DNA of 64,000 bases from Flavobacterium sp. HJJ (GCF_015351475.1 NZ_JADKPR010000018.1:50199-114198); one strand, 5' to 3'. Positions 1 through 8,324 are shown, counted from the stretch's first letter. Made by a program: numbers and translations. The notes: generated from the letters alone by a model not told the origin.

Positions 1-29
1 TATAAAAATTATTAAAATAAAGGCTTAAT

Positions 30-818
30 CTAAACTTTTCCTAAAGTATATAATTGCTCCATTGTTGGCGAAGTGCTTCCGCCTTCTGGTTCTAATGTTA
101 TTCCAAAAGCTTCGGCAAAACCAGCGTCGCTGACTTCGAATATTTTTTGGTCATTAGCAGTGAAATTTGCAAGTAATCCAATACTTGTCGGTGTTAAGAC
201 GGGTGCTAATTTTAAAGCCCAAACTTGGTAAACCATTCCTTTTGGCGGTTTCGGCAGACCCGATGCATCTACATACACGGCTTTGGTTTCTTTGTTCCAA
301 TATATTTTTGCAAATGAAGCAGGCGAGACCGTCTGCCCGCCCAAGCTTACTACAGTATTTTTTGGATCACGAATCACAGCCAGACCCGTTTCGATGGTTT
401 TGTTTTTTATACCTAATGAATCTACTGTTTTAATCAGATTTTCTTTTTCAGAATTTATTTCAGCTACTTGATTTTTGGTCTCATTGAGCTGCAGGTATTG
501 ATAGCCAATGCCTAATAATAAAACTACAGCTGCAGCCCAGCCGATATAAGTATATTTTGATTTTGACGGAGTCATTTCAACAACTTTTCCGTGTTTCAGC
601 TCTAATTTGGCTTTAATTTTTTCATAATTAGCAACCGAATGAAATGGAGAAAAAGTCGAAGATAAGGCCACAATAGCTTTCTCAATCGAAATAATTTCAT
701 CGTTTATTTCACTGTACTCTTTTGCCAAAGCGGCAATCTCTATGTTTTCTGTTTCGCTAAGTAAACCATAAACATAAAGCTCTAAAATTCCGGAGTCTAT
801 ATATTGTTTTGTATCCAT
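30..818 (-). CDS. Anti-sigma factor, RskA-like
   Basis: Predicted membrane anti-sigma factor controlling the ECF sigma factor encoded just upstream. The N-terminal ~85 residues (ELYVYGLLSETENIEI...) resemble a zinc-less anti-sigma domain. One transmembrane helix follows at about residues 92-110 (YIGWAAAVVLLLGIGYQYL), then a short coiled coil. The C-terminal extracytoplasmic part ends in an RskA-like domain with the hallmark GMVYQVWALK. The start codon overlaps the sigma stop by one base (TAATG), so the two are translationally coupled. Family assignment is by motif. Which signal it senses cannot be read; the neighbouring secreted DUF4331 and TonB genes are the natural targets (inference). Confidence 0.85.
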   Translation of the reverse strand: MDTKQYIDSGILELYVYGLLSETENIEIAALAKEYSEINDEIISIEKAIVALSSTFSPFHSVANYEKIKAKLELKHGKVVEMTPSKSKYTYIGWAAAVVLLLGIGYQYLQLNETKNQVAEINSEKENLIKTVDSLGIKNKTIETGLAVIRDPKNTVVSLGGQTVSPASFAKIYWNKETKAVYVDASGLPKPPKGMVYQVWALKLAPVLTPTSIGLLANFTANDQKIFEVSDAGFAEAFGITLEPEGGSTSPTMEQLYTLGKV

Positions 819-1348
819 TATAATTTTAAATAAAGTCGTAAATCGTTAATACAATTTCTGTTTTGTGTTTTAACAGTCCCCAATGGTATTGCTAATTCTT
901 CCGAAGCTTCCTGCTGCGTGTATCCTTTAAAAAATAACAGATCGATAATCTGGATACACTTGGGTTTTAGTTTTTTTACAAATTCCTGAATTCCGATAGC
1001 ATCAATTTTATGTGACAGTTTGCTGCTGTCGTCTAATAGATTTACGAAATTATCCGAAGAAAGGTTTTTTTGACTGTTATTAAAATTTTTGGAACGCAGT
1101 TTATCGATAGAAGTATTGCGTGCAATGTTGATTATCCATGTGTAAAAGCGCCCTTTGCTTTCATGATATGAATCGATATTTTTCCAAATTTTTACAAATA
1201 CTTCCTGTAGAACATCTTCGGCTTCTTCCCGGTTTTTGACTAAAGTATTGATGACAGCAAACAGACTTTTAGAGTACATATCGTATAAATGCGTAAAAGC
1301 TTTTTCATCCTTACTATAAATTAAAACTAATAATTCTTCTTGCGTCAT
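818..1348 (-). CDS. ECF RNA polymerase sigma factor
   Basis: Sigma-70 family extracytoplasmic-function factor, 176 aa, the usual size. Region 2 is clear (LYDMYSKSLFAVINTLVKNR, then EDVLQEVFVKIWKN), with the -10 contact segment FYTWIINIARNTSIDKLR. Region 4 is a helix-turn-helix (LLFFKGYTQQEASEELAIPL, then GTVKTQ). It is followed immediately by its anti-sigma factor. A -7-like TATGTTTG on the minus strand at 1370-1377 lies about 20 bases before the start. It probably transcribes the divergent unit at 1577 onward; this is inference from position only. Confidence 0.93.
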   Translation of the reverse strand: MTQEELLVLIYSKDEKAFTHLYDMYSKSLFAVINTLVKNREEAEDVLQEVFVKIWKNIDSYHESKGRFYTWIINIARNTSIDKLRSKNFNNSQKNLSSDNFVNLLDDSSKLSHKIDAIGIQEFVKKLKPKCIQIIDLLFFKGYTQQEASEELAIPLGTVKTQNRNCINDLRLYLKL

Positions 1349-1576
1349 GGTGTTTTGATTTGTGATTTACAAACATATACAAATCATTTTAATTCCTGAC
1401 ATTTTTAATAATTATCGAAAATAAATAAATCTGATTTTAAAATTCGATAGTTTTTTTAAGTTTCAAAGTGTTGAAAGTTAGTTTGTTAAAATTTATTTTA
1501 ACTTTTTTTGATTTTTTTAAAACCAAAAGCAAATCAATTGCGTAAATGCTCTTATAACTATAAAAATTATAATAAA

Positions 1577-2227
1577 ATGAAAAAATCAAAATTAGTATTA
1601 GGACTTTCATTCTTGGCTGTTTCAGGATTAGTTCTAATTGCGGCAGATCACATTGATGCGCCTTCAGTAACCGGTAATGCGGCAGACATTACAGACATGT
1701 TCACTTTTCAGGGACAGGACACCAATAATTTAGTTTTTGCTGTTAATACCCAAGGATTGTTATCTCCTAATAAAACTGCTGAAGCAGTATTTAATGAAAA
1801 TGTGATGATCGAAGTAAATATTGACAACACAGGCGATAATGTTGAAGATTTAGTAATTCAGGCTGTAAAAAGGGGTGATAAAATGTATTTCTTCGGACCT
1901 TATAAACCTTCCATGACTGGAAAAAACAGTTCGATAGATGTAAGTAAAGCTTCTGGAGACGTTGCAATTTCTGCTTATAAAATGACTCCGGTAACAGCGT
2001 CTAAAAACGGAATGAAGTTTTTTGCAGGACCAAGAGACGATCCGTTTTTCTTTGATTTAGGTCAATTTCAAAAAATTCTCGGAGGAACTGCAGCTGGATT
2101 TAATAACCCGGGTGTAGACACTTTTGCAGGGACAAATGTTTTGTCGGTTGTTGTTGAAGTGCCAAAAGTGATGCTGGGAGGTTCAGGAACTTTAAACGTT
2201 TGGGCTGAAACTAAGAAAAAACAATAA
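1577..2227 (+). CDS. Secreted DUF4331 family protein
   Basis: Start chosen at the ATG at 1577, because the encoded protein then opens with a signal peptide (MKKSKLVLGLSFLAVSGLVL); the upstream in-frame ATG at 1508 would add 23 non-signal residues. The mature protein begins with the DUF4331 signature DHIDAPSVTGNAADITDMF, typical of this envelope family found beside ECF sigma factors and TonB receptors. It is short for the family (about 216 aa). The next gene appears to carry a second, related part. The biochemical function is not known. Confidence 0.85.
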   Translation: MKKSKLVLGLSFLAVSGLVLIAADHIDAPSVTGNAADITDMFTFQGQDTNNLVFAVNTQGLLSPNKTAEAVFNENVMIEVNIDNTGDNVEDLVIQAVKRGDKMYFFGPYKPSMTGKNSSIDVSKASGDVAISAYKMTPVTASKNGMKFFAGPRDDPFFFDLGQFQKILGGTAAGFNNPGVDTFAGTNVLSVVVEVPKVMLGGSGTLNVWAETKKKQ

Positions 2228-2258
2228 GAAATAGTATTTAAAACTTAAAGATAATAGT

Positions 2259-2810
2259 ATGAAAACGAATAAATTAAAAATGATGACAATCGCACTTGCT
2301 GCGGCATTGGTTTCTGCAAATTGTGATAATAACGATAATAACAATGGCGGTACCGAAATGAAGGATTTTTCAGGAACGTATGTACAGCAGGATCAAATGG
2401 CCAGACCAGCAATAAACACCGTTTTTATAGCATCCGGACAGCCAAAAGATGATTTTAATGCTGCTATTCCATCGGATATGGGGAGCAAATATCAGCCGAT
2501 TTTTCAATCGAGACTGATGGCTTTGAATCCAGCTTATAACATGAATGCTTTGGGACAATCGGCTGCTGCATTTACAGGACTTTTGGCTACCGATGTACTG
2601 AATGTATCCACGACTAAAAAGACCACTTTTTTTGATGGTACAAATGTTCTCACAGGAAGAGCTTTGGCTGATGATGTGATTGATGTGGAATTGTTACTGA
2701 TTTTTGGCGGTTCAGCCGGAACTTCAAATCCTCAATTGACTTCAGACCATGTAAACGCAAATGACGCAGCCTTCGGAACTTCATTCCCATACTTAGCTGC
2801 AGCTTGGTAA
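2259..2810 (+). CDS. DUF4331-like lipoprotein
   Basis: A 183-aa lipoprotein: the signal MKTNKLKMMTIALAAALVSANC supplies the lipobox Cys, followed by an Asn/Asp/Gly-rich linker. The remainder (QMARPAINTVF, LLATDVLNV, GGRALADDVID-like text, LTSDHVNANDAAFGTSFPYLA) matches the C-terminal half of DUF4331 proteins. It lies 31 bases after the first DUF4331 gene and is surely co-transcribed with it. A plausible reading is a two-gene split of a family that is often single-chain. No catalytic residues are recognised. Confidence 0.75.
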   Translation: MKTNKLKMMTIALAAALVSANCDNNDNNNGGTEMKDFSGTYVQQDQMARPAINTVFIASGQPKDDFNAAIPSDMGSKYQPIFQSRLMALNPAYNMNALGQSAAAFTGLLATDVLNVSTTKKTTFFDGTNVLTGRALADDVIDVELLLIFGGSAGTSNPQLTSDHVNANDAAFGTSFPYLAAAW

Positions 2811-2818
2811 TTTATTTT

Positions 2819-2858
2819 AAAAACAGAGCAAGTTCCTACTGCTTGTTCTGTTTTTATT
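2819..2858 (+). terminator. Rho-independent terminator
   Basis: Inverted repeat AAACAGAGCAAG ... CTTGTTCTGTTT followed by T-rich sequence, just after the DUF4331 pair and before the TPR lipoprotein gene. It may partly uncouple the downstream TPR/TonB pair. Confidence 0.7.
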
Positions 2859-2883
2859 TTCAACAACAAACAAATAAGTTATT

Positions 2884-4179
2884 ATGAAAACAGTTAAAAA
2901 CATTTTGGTATTGTTATGCCTTATACTGCTAGCAAGTTGTAGTAACAATCCAAGTAATCAAATTACAAATGCAGAAGATTATGAAAAATATTTGCATATA
3001 AGCGATAATAAATCACTTGATATGGCTCATAAGGAAATTATTTTTTGGGAAGACAAACTAGACAGAGCTCCAAATCAAAGTACTTATTTGGGACAATTAG
3101 CATCCAATTATGCTGTAATTTTTGAATATACCGGTGCCATTGGAAATTTGTATAAAACAGAATCACTTCTTGAAGAGGCCAATAAAGCCAATAATTACGG
3201 CAGAGTAGGAACATTGCGTTCTTTGGCCAGAAATTATATTTCACAGCATCGTTTTAAAGAAGCTTTAGTTTTAGCCAATAAGGCTTTTGCAATTGGTGAA
3301 GGAAAAAAAGAAACTCAAAAATTACTTTTTGATGTGCAGATGGAGCTTGGAAATTACGATGAAGCAGTCAAAAATCTTGAAGCCATTAAAGACTTTAACG
3401 ACTATGATTATTTAATTCGGATTGCAAAATGGAACGATCATAAAGGAGATTTATCAACAGCGATACAATTTATGGAGAAAGCCAGAACGATTGCCGAGAA
3501 AGAAGACAATAAAACACTGCGAATTTGGTCCTACTCTAATTTGGGTGATTTTTACGGCCATGCAGGACGCATTCAGGAATCGTACAAAAGTTATCTGCAG
3601 ACATTGGAATTAGATCCAAATTATTCCTATGCTTTAAAAGGAATTGCATGGATTGTTTTTTCCCACGAAAGAAATACTGCTGAAGCGAAAAGAATAATTG
3701 GAACGATTTCAAAAACTCATAACACTCCCGATTTTTATCTGCTGAAAGCCCAGATTGCGCAGTATGAAGGAAACTCTGCCGAAGAAAATACAAATACGGC
3801 AGCATATTTTGCAATGCTGAAAACTAATAATTACGGCGCTATGTACAATAAATACAATGTTTTATTATTTGCAGATAAAAAAGAAACAGCTCCGAAAGCA
3901 TTAGAAATTGCTAAAATAGAAGTAGATCACAGACCAACACCAGATTCGTATGATTTATTGGCCTGGTCGTATTATAATGTTGGCAATGTTAAAAAAGCGC
4001 TGGAAATTGCTCAAAGGCATGTAGCAGGGAAATCATTTGAGCCTAGAGTGCAATACCACTTGGCAGCTATTTACAAATCGAATGATTTTGCCGAAAGGAT
4101 TCCGCCTATTAAAGAAGAATTATTAAAAAGTACTTATGAATTAGGTCCGAATCTCGAAAGTAAAATTTCCCAATTATAA
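2884..4179 (+). CDS. TPR-repeat lipoprotein
   Basis: 431 aa with a lipoprotein signal (ILVLLCLILLASCSNN, Cys at about residue 19). It is followed by an array of tetratricopeptide repeats across most of the chain; recognisable units include IQESYKSYLQTLELDPNYSY and LLAWSYYNVGNVKKALEIAQ. It ends 9 bases before the TonB receptor and forms an operon with it. TPR lipoproteins in such clusters usually serve as protein-protein scaffolds at the inner face of the outer membrane; the partner is not evident. Confidence 0.85.
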   Translation: MKTVKNILVLLCLILLASCSNNPSNQITNAEDYEKYLHISDNKSLDMAHKEIIFWEDKLDRAPNQSTYLGQLASNYAVIFEYTGAIGNLYKTESLLEEANKANNYGRVGTLRSLARNYISQHRFKEALVLANKAFAIGEGKKETQKLLFDVQMELGNYDEAVKNLEAIKDFNDYDYLIRIAKWNDHKGDLSTAIQFMEKARTIAEKEDNKTLRIWSYSNLGDFYGHAGRIQESYKSYLQTLELDPNYSYALKGIAWIVFSHERNTAEAKRIIGTISKTHNTPDFYLLKAQIAQYEGNSAEENTNTAAYFAMLKTNNYGAMYNKYNVLLFADKKETAPKALEIAKIEVDHRPTPDSYDLLAWSYYNVGNVKKALEIAQRHVAGKSFEPRVQYHLAAIYKSNDFAERIPPIKEELLKSTYELGPNLESKISQL

Positions 4180-4188
4180 AATTCTCCA

Positions 4189-6405
4189 ATGAAAAAAACG
4201 CTGTTGATTTTAATCGCTTTTATTGGCTTGTATTCTCATGCTCAAACTGTAAATGGAAAAATTATTGATGCTTTCGGGCACCCAATAGAAAATGCGTATG
4301 TACTAAATACCACTACTGAAAGTCATGCGCATACTAATGAGTTGGGTGTCTTTAGCATCGAAAAAACAACTGCCGAAAATATTTTGAAAATTAGTGCTTT
4401 GGGTTATAAAAAGACAACTTATACAATAACCAATGATACGGTTTTGATCACTCTTGAAGCGGATAGTTTTCAATTATCAGAAGTTATTATTCAGCCAAAA
4501 TTGTCGGCTATGAATGTGATTACCAAAATTGATTTAGAAACTTCGCCTGTTAATTCTACCCAAGAAATATTACGCAAAGTACCTGGATTGTTTATAGGTC
4601 AGCATGCGGGGGGAGGTAAAGCAGAGCAGATGTTTTTGAGAGGATTTGATGTGGATCATGGTACTGATGTAGCCCTTTCTGTTGATGGAATGCCAGTAAA
4701 CATGGTTTCTCATGCGCATGGACAAGGCTATTCGGATTTGCATTTTGTAATTCCGGAAACGGTTGACAAAATAGATTTCGGAAAAGGAACGTATTACGCC
4801 AATAAAGGTGATTTTAACACGGCTGGTTATGTTGATTTTAAAACCAAGGATAAACTAGAAAACAGTAGTATTGGAGTCGAAATTGGTCAGTTCAATACTT
4901 TTAGAACTGTTGGATTATTTGATCTATTGGGTAAACAAAAAAAGCAGAGTGCTTATTTGGCAACCGAATATATTATGACTGACGGTCCGTTTGACTCGCC
5001 TCAAAATTTTAACCGAATCAATATTTTGGGTAAATATTCGGCGGTTTTGGAGGACAATAGCACGGTTTCTATTTTAGGTTCGCGCTTTTCAAGCAAATGG
5101 GATGCTTCCGGTCAAATTCCACAGCGGTTGGTTGATGCAGGAACTATCTCAAGATTTGGTTCTGTTGATGATACCGAAGGAGGAAATACTTCCAGAACTA
5201 ATTTTAATGTAGCGATAAATAAATCAATAGATGCAAATACTTTTTTGAAAGCGAATACTTTTTACAGTAATTATCAATTTGAATTGTATTCGAATTTTAC
5301 ATTTTTCTTGGAAGATCCAATAAATGGCGACCAAATTCGTCAAAAAGAAAACAGGAATATTTATGGAATAAATGCAGAATTGAATAAAAAGTATCTTTAT
5401 GGTGAAACCGAAGTTTTATACCAGATTGGTGTTGGTATCCGCAACGATCAGACAAAAGACACCGAATTATCACACACAGTAAACCGAAATACAACTTTGG
5501 AACAAATAAAATTGGGCGATATCGATCAATCGAATATGTTTACTTATTTGAATACCGAAATTACTTTGGGCAAGCTGATTATAAATCCTGCAGTTCGATT
5601 GGATTATTTTAAATTCAATTATTTGGACAAACTGCAAACTAATTATAAAACACAAACTCAGGATAAGGTGAAAGTTTCTCCCAAGTTAAATTTTATTTAT
5701 TCTGAAAATAATGACTTACAGTTTTTTGTAAAATCGGGGATGGGATTTCACTCCAATGATACCAGAGTTGTGGTTGCGAATAGTGGAGAGGAAATTTTGC
5801 CAACTGCTATAGGCACTGATGTTGGTACGATTTGGAAGCCTTTTCCAAAGCTAATCGTCAATTCGGCTTTGTGGTATTTGTATTTACAGCAAGAGTTTGT
5901 GTATGTTGGTGATGCAGGAATTGTAGAGCCTAGCGGAAAAACCAAAAGAATGGGGCTTGATCTAGGTTTGCGTTATCAATTGAATGATTTTTTGTTTTTT
6001 GATTTTGATGGAAATTATACTCACGCTAGAAGTATAGATGATCCAAAAGGTGAGGATTATATTCCGCTGGCACCAGCATTTACAACTACAGGCGGAATCA
6101 GTTTACAGAATTGGAAAAACTTTTCGGGAGGAATCCGTTATCGCTATATGGATGACAGACCTGCAAATGAAGACAATTCGATAATTGCCAAAGGCTATTT
6201 TGTCGCCGATTGCAATCTAAATTATACCTATAATAAAAGGATACTATTTGGTATTTCGATTCAAAATTTATTCAATACCAAATGGAATGAAACCCAATTT
6301 GCCACCGAATCACGATTACAAAATGAACCTGCACCTGTCGAAGAAATTCATTTTACGCCAGGCCCCCCTTTTTACCTCAAAGGAATGATTACTTATAACT
6401 TTTAA
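4189..6405 (+). CDS. TonB-dependent outer-membrane receptor
   Basis: 738 aa with a signal peptide (LLILIAFIGLYSHAQ). A carboxypeptidase-regulatory-like domain covers about residues 20-95. The plug domain covers about 105-225 (EILRKVPGLFIGQHAGGGKA; FLRGFDVDHGTDVALSVDGM). The C-terminal part is a 22-strand-type barrel ending ...GMITYNF, with the terminal aromatic expected for BAM insertion. The plug loop VSHAHGQGYSDLHF is rich in His, as in receptors found with DUF4331/metal-linked clusters. The substrate is unknown; a metal or metal chelate is a guess from the His content and the neighbouring genes. Confidence 0.9.
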   Translation: MKKTLLILIAFIGLYSHAQTVNGKIIDAFGHPIENAYVLNTTTESHAHTNELGVFSIEKTTAENILKISALGYKKTTYTITNDTVLITLEADSFQLSEVIIQPKLSAMNVITKIDLETSPVNSTQEILRKVPGLFIGQHAGGGKAEQMFLRGFDVDHGTDVALSVDGMPVNMVSHAHGQGYSDLHFVIPETVDKIDFGKGTYYANKGDFNTAGYVDFKTKDKLENSSIGVEIGQFNTFRTVGLFDLLGKQKKQSAYLATEYIMTDGPFDSPQNFNRINILGKYSAVLEDNSTVSILGSRFSSKWDASGQIPQRLVDAGTISRFGSVDDTEGGNTSRTNFNVAINKSIDANTFLKANTFYSNYQFELYSNFTFFLEDPINGDQIRQKENRNIYGINAELNKKYLYGETEVLYQIGVGIRNDQTKDTELSHTVNRNTTLEQIKLGDIDQSNMFTYLNTEITLGKLIINPAVRLDYFKFNYLDKLQTNYKTQTQDKVKVSPKLNFIYSENNDLQFFVKSGMGFHSNDTRVVVANSGEEILPTAIGTDVGTIWKPFPKLIVNSALWYLYLQQEFVYVGDAGIVEPSGKTKRMGLDLGLRYQLNDFLFFDFDGNYTHARSIDDPKGEDYIPLAPAFTTTGGISLQNWKNFSGGIRYRYMDDRPANEDNSIIAKGYFVADCNLNYTYNKRILFGISIQNLFNTKWNETQFATESRLQNEPAPVEEIHFTPGPPFYLKGMITYNF

Positions 6406-6431
6406 ATCTTAGAATTTAATTTGTTTGTTGT

Positions 6432-6468
6432 GGAGTCTGTTGTTGCTAGCGGCAGACTCCTTTTTTTT
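6432..6468. terminator. Bidirectional terminator between TonB receptor and dus
   Basis: GGAGTCTG and CAGACTCC form an 8-bp stem around a 13-base loop and are followed by eight Ts on the plus strand. It lies between two convergent genes and reaches the dus stop codon. It should end the TonB transcript; a weaker A-rich/T-rich flank could serve dus in the other direction. Confidence 0.8.
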
Positions 6469-7477
6469 ATTTTTCTTTTGCAATAATTTCCTTGACTGTG
6501 GCTTCGTAATTTCGGATGCTTTTTGCTTTTTTGATGTTTTTATGGACTTTGTGAGGATTCGAAAAGATAACCGAAAAGTACTCCCAAAGATGGTGCATTT
6601 TCAATAAAATATGGGTCTGCCCCGATAAAGATTCGCTGTAACCTTCGTATAAAGTATCATGAAAAGCACTGAATAGTTCCATCTTGTTTTTAGGATATTC
6701 AGTAGTGTTGTTTTTTATCATGCTAGGCAAAAACGGATCAGCAATTAATCCTCGGCCGATCATCCAGTGGTCTATCGAAGGAAAACGCTCCTGCATTTCA
6801 TGAAATTTTGCTACCGAAGTAATATCGCCGTTGTAATACAGTTTGTGCTTTGTATTGTCGATGCATTGCTGAAACGCATCCAGATGAACACCGCCTTTGT
6901 ACAATTGTTTGCCTATACGGGCGTGAATTGCAATATTTTTTATTGGATAAGTATCTAAAATTGGTAAAACGTCTAGAATTTCTTCAGTAGTATCGTATCC
7001 CAGACGCATTTTCATCGACACAATAATATCCGTTTCAGAATGTGCTCTGTCCAGAATGTTGTTGATTTGTTCAGTATTTTTAATCAATCCAGAACCCATT
7101 CCTGATTTGTTTGCAATTTGAGACAATGCGGACTGCTTTACTCCAGCAACATTGGGTGGGTTTTTAGGTCGGGCAACCATTGGGTAAGGGCAACCTAAGT
7201 TCCAGTTTAGCTCTTTGTAGCCCAATGACTGCACGTATTTAGCAACAAATATAAATTCATCAGCATCGTTGGTTAGTACTTGTGGTATTACTTCTAATCC
7301 TTCATTATTTTCAGGAAGCAAATCACGGTGATAAGAATTTTTTATTTCCAGTTTTCCGTTCAAACGGATATATGGAGAATAAAAAGTATCGATTCCACCG
7401 AAAAATTTATTTTGAGCATTTCTAAAACGAAAATCGGTAAATCCTTGTAAAGGTGAGGAAAGCAGGGTAAAACTCAT
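6467..7477 (-). CDS. tRNA-dihydrouridine synthase, chimeric host/element gene
   Basis: FMN-dependent reduction of tRNA uridines to dihydrouridine. 336 aa, TIM-barrel Dus family: MSFTLLSSPLQGFTDFRFRN at the FMN site, catalytic Cys96 in NWNLGCPYPM, then SGMGSGLI, and the GRGLIADPFLP motif. Residues 1 to about 123 are element DNA and the rest is host DNA; the join is the 4-bp core at 7105-7108. Compared with the stranded native N-terminus (38431-38766, about 88% identical over 101 residues), this copy has about 21 extra residues directly after GCPYPMV, starting ARPKNPP. That lies in the active-site loop, so activity may be altered. The reading frame is intact across the junction. The closest family subgroup (DusB- or DusC-like) was not resolved. 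Confidence 0.92.
   Translation of the reverse strand: MSFTLLSSPLQGFTDFRFRNAQNKFFGGIDTFYSPYIRLNGKLEIKNSYHRDLLPENNEGLEVIPQVLTNDADEFIFVAKYVQSLGYKELNWNLGCPYPMVARPKNPPNVAGVKQSALSQIANKSGMGSGLIKNTEQINNILDRAHSETDIIVSMKMRLGYDTTEEILDVLPILDTYPIKNIAIHARIGKQLYKGGVHLDAFQQCIDNTKHKLYYNGDITSVAKFHEMQERFPSIDHWMIGRGLIADPFLPSMIKNNTTEYPKNKMELFSAFHDTLYEGYSESLSGQTHILLKMHHLWEYFSVIFSNPHKVHKNIKKAKSIRNYEATVKEIIAKEK
7101..7125 (-). other. attL, left attachment site of the serine-recombinase element
   Basis: On the minus strand, element sequence TTGCAAAC joins the core AAAT (plus-strand ATTT at 7105-7108), which joins host sequence CAGGAATGGG. The same AAAT is at attR (38457-38460), where it is preceded by host GGTTACT and followed by TTGGAATTGCAA. 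Recombining the flanks gives an attB reading ...GGTTACTAAATCAGGAATGG, which encodes an uninterrupted VTKSGMG Dus loop. This supports the boundary strongly. Confidence 0.8.
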
Positions 7478-7493
7478 AATTATTTCTAAAGGT

Positions 7494-7534
7494 GCAAAGG
7501 TAAGTGATTAATTTGGTCTTAATAATAAGACCAA
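7494..7534 (-). promoter_or_regulatory. Element-borne dus promoter with palindromic operator candidate
   Basis: Minus-strand TACCTTTGC (7494-7502) matches the Bacteroidota -7 element TAnnTTTG and lies 17 bases before the dus ATG. Centred about 25 bases upstream is a perfect inverted repeat, TTGGTCTTA-4nt-TAAGACCAA (7513-7534), covering the -33 region. The equivalent host promoter at 38782-38790 has the same TACCTTTGC but no such palindrome. The palindrome could be an operator of an element regulator, or a hairpin; the position favours an operator. Confidence 0.6.
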
Positions 7535-7982
7535 TGTATAATGCAAAGATAATTATCTTCAGGTATATGTATTGTTTTGTAGATTGTAATAACTTTTAAG
7601 TTAGTTATGAGCGAGTTTTTAGCCCACAATTGAATGGAGAACTTGGCTTGATAAATAGAATTTATACAAATTCGGTTATATCAGGTTGTAAAATGAAGTT
7701 GTGAAAACTAGAGTTATTAACAATTGTAGAAAATAAAAAAATCTATAAAGATATAACTAGACAATCAATCATTATATAAACAATAATGTTTTTTAAAACT
7801 ACTGTTTGCTTATTTAAAATTAGCTTTTATAATTTGTAAAAAAGCGTGCAAAAGTATAAAAAAAATGCGGTTATTACAACTTGACTTATGGAAAATATTG
7901 GTTAATAACTTGGGTTTTTACTTACTGAAAATTGAAGTATATTTGTCTTTGTCATAACTCGCTGGAAAGTCTAGCACATAAA

Positions 7983-8010
7983 AAAACCAAAGTTGCACCT
8001 TTGGTTTTTA
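7983..8010. terminator. Hairpin with flanking A and T tracts
   Basis: AACCAAAG-TTGCAC-CTTTGGTT stem-loop with A-run on the left and T-run on the right, so it could terminate in either direction. It lies between the candidate promoter at 7938 and the small ORF at 8043, so it may instead be an attenuator or a 5' leader structure of that ORF. Confidence 0.65.
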
Positions 8011-8042
8011 TGTAGAGTTATTAAACCCTAAATTAAAATACT

Positions 8043-8147
8043 ATGCTGAACATAGAGTATTTACTGTTTATGCTAGGTATCTATATAATTGGATACTTAG
8101 TAAAGCAGATTAGAAAATTAATCTTCGAGATTAAAGTTAAACGCTAA
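8043..8147 (+). CDS. Small single-span membrane peptide (34 aa)
   Basis: ATG at 8043 to TAA at 8145-8147. The peptide has a hydrophobic stretch of about 18 residues (LLFMLGIYIIGYLV) followed by a basic tail (KQIRKLIFEIKVKR), the profile of small membrane toxins and small membrane regulators. It sits between two strong hairpins (7983-8010 and 8163-8199) and has a -7-like element about 100 bases upstream. It is not a recognised family. Being real rests on its position and composition only. Confidence 0.4.
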   Translation: MLNIEYLLFMLGIYIIGYLVKQIRKLIFEIKVKR

Positions 8148-8162
8148 TCTGTTGAAATAAAT

Positions 8163-8199
8163 ACCACTTGAATACATAGCTGATTCAGGTGGTTCTTTT
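8163..8199 (+). terminator. Rho-independent terminator after the small ORF
   Basis: ACCACTTGAAT ... ATTCAGGTGGT forms an 11-bp stem with one G-T pair, followed by TCTTTT. It lies 15 bases after the stop codon of the 34-aa ORF, which supports that ORF being a transcribed unit. Confidence 0.75.
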
Positions 8200-8200
8200 A

Positions 8201-8250
8201 TATAATACAAATATATAATATAAATGTATAATATAAATGTATAATAAATA
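8201..8250. repeat. Short tandem AT-rich repeat
   Basis: Three to four imperfect copies of a 13-base unit TATAATATAAATG in a row between the terminator and the end of the 257-aa gene. It may be an iteron-like or simple low-complexity array; nothing more can be said. Confidence 0.5.
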
Positions 8251-8324
8251 AAATTATAAATAGTTCTTTAAAACTATCTATAATTTTAATGTTTAATTAA
8301 TATTATTTACAAATTATCATTTAA

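Larger units (their letters stand above)
7478..8042. other. Long intergenic region at the element left end
   Basis: No credible gene. It holds the dus promoter and palindrome (above). A -7-like TATATTTG at 7938-7945 on the plus strand could start a transcript toward the small ORF at 8043. There are also 8-bp inverted arms AGCGAGTT (7610-7617) and AACTCGCT (7956-7963), 340 bases apart. The rest is featureless AT-rich sequence. Confidence 0.5.

Noticed and set aside
167..471. Overlapping plus-strand reading opposite the anti-sigma gene, and many similar overlapping readings throughout
   Set aside because: They lie wholly in other frames of well-supported genes, with no start context and no protein-like motifs.
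7610..7963. 8-base inverted arms AGCGAGTT/AACTCGCT about 340 bases apart, suggesting a small cassette or MITE
   Set aside because: Arms are too short and far apart, and no target duplication or internal gene is present.
8201..8250. Tandem AT repeat as a replication iteron array
   Set aside because: The unit is low complexity and lies far from the replication gene, so an iteron call is not supported.
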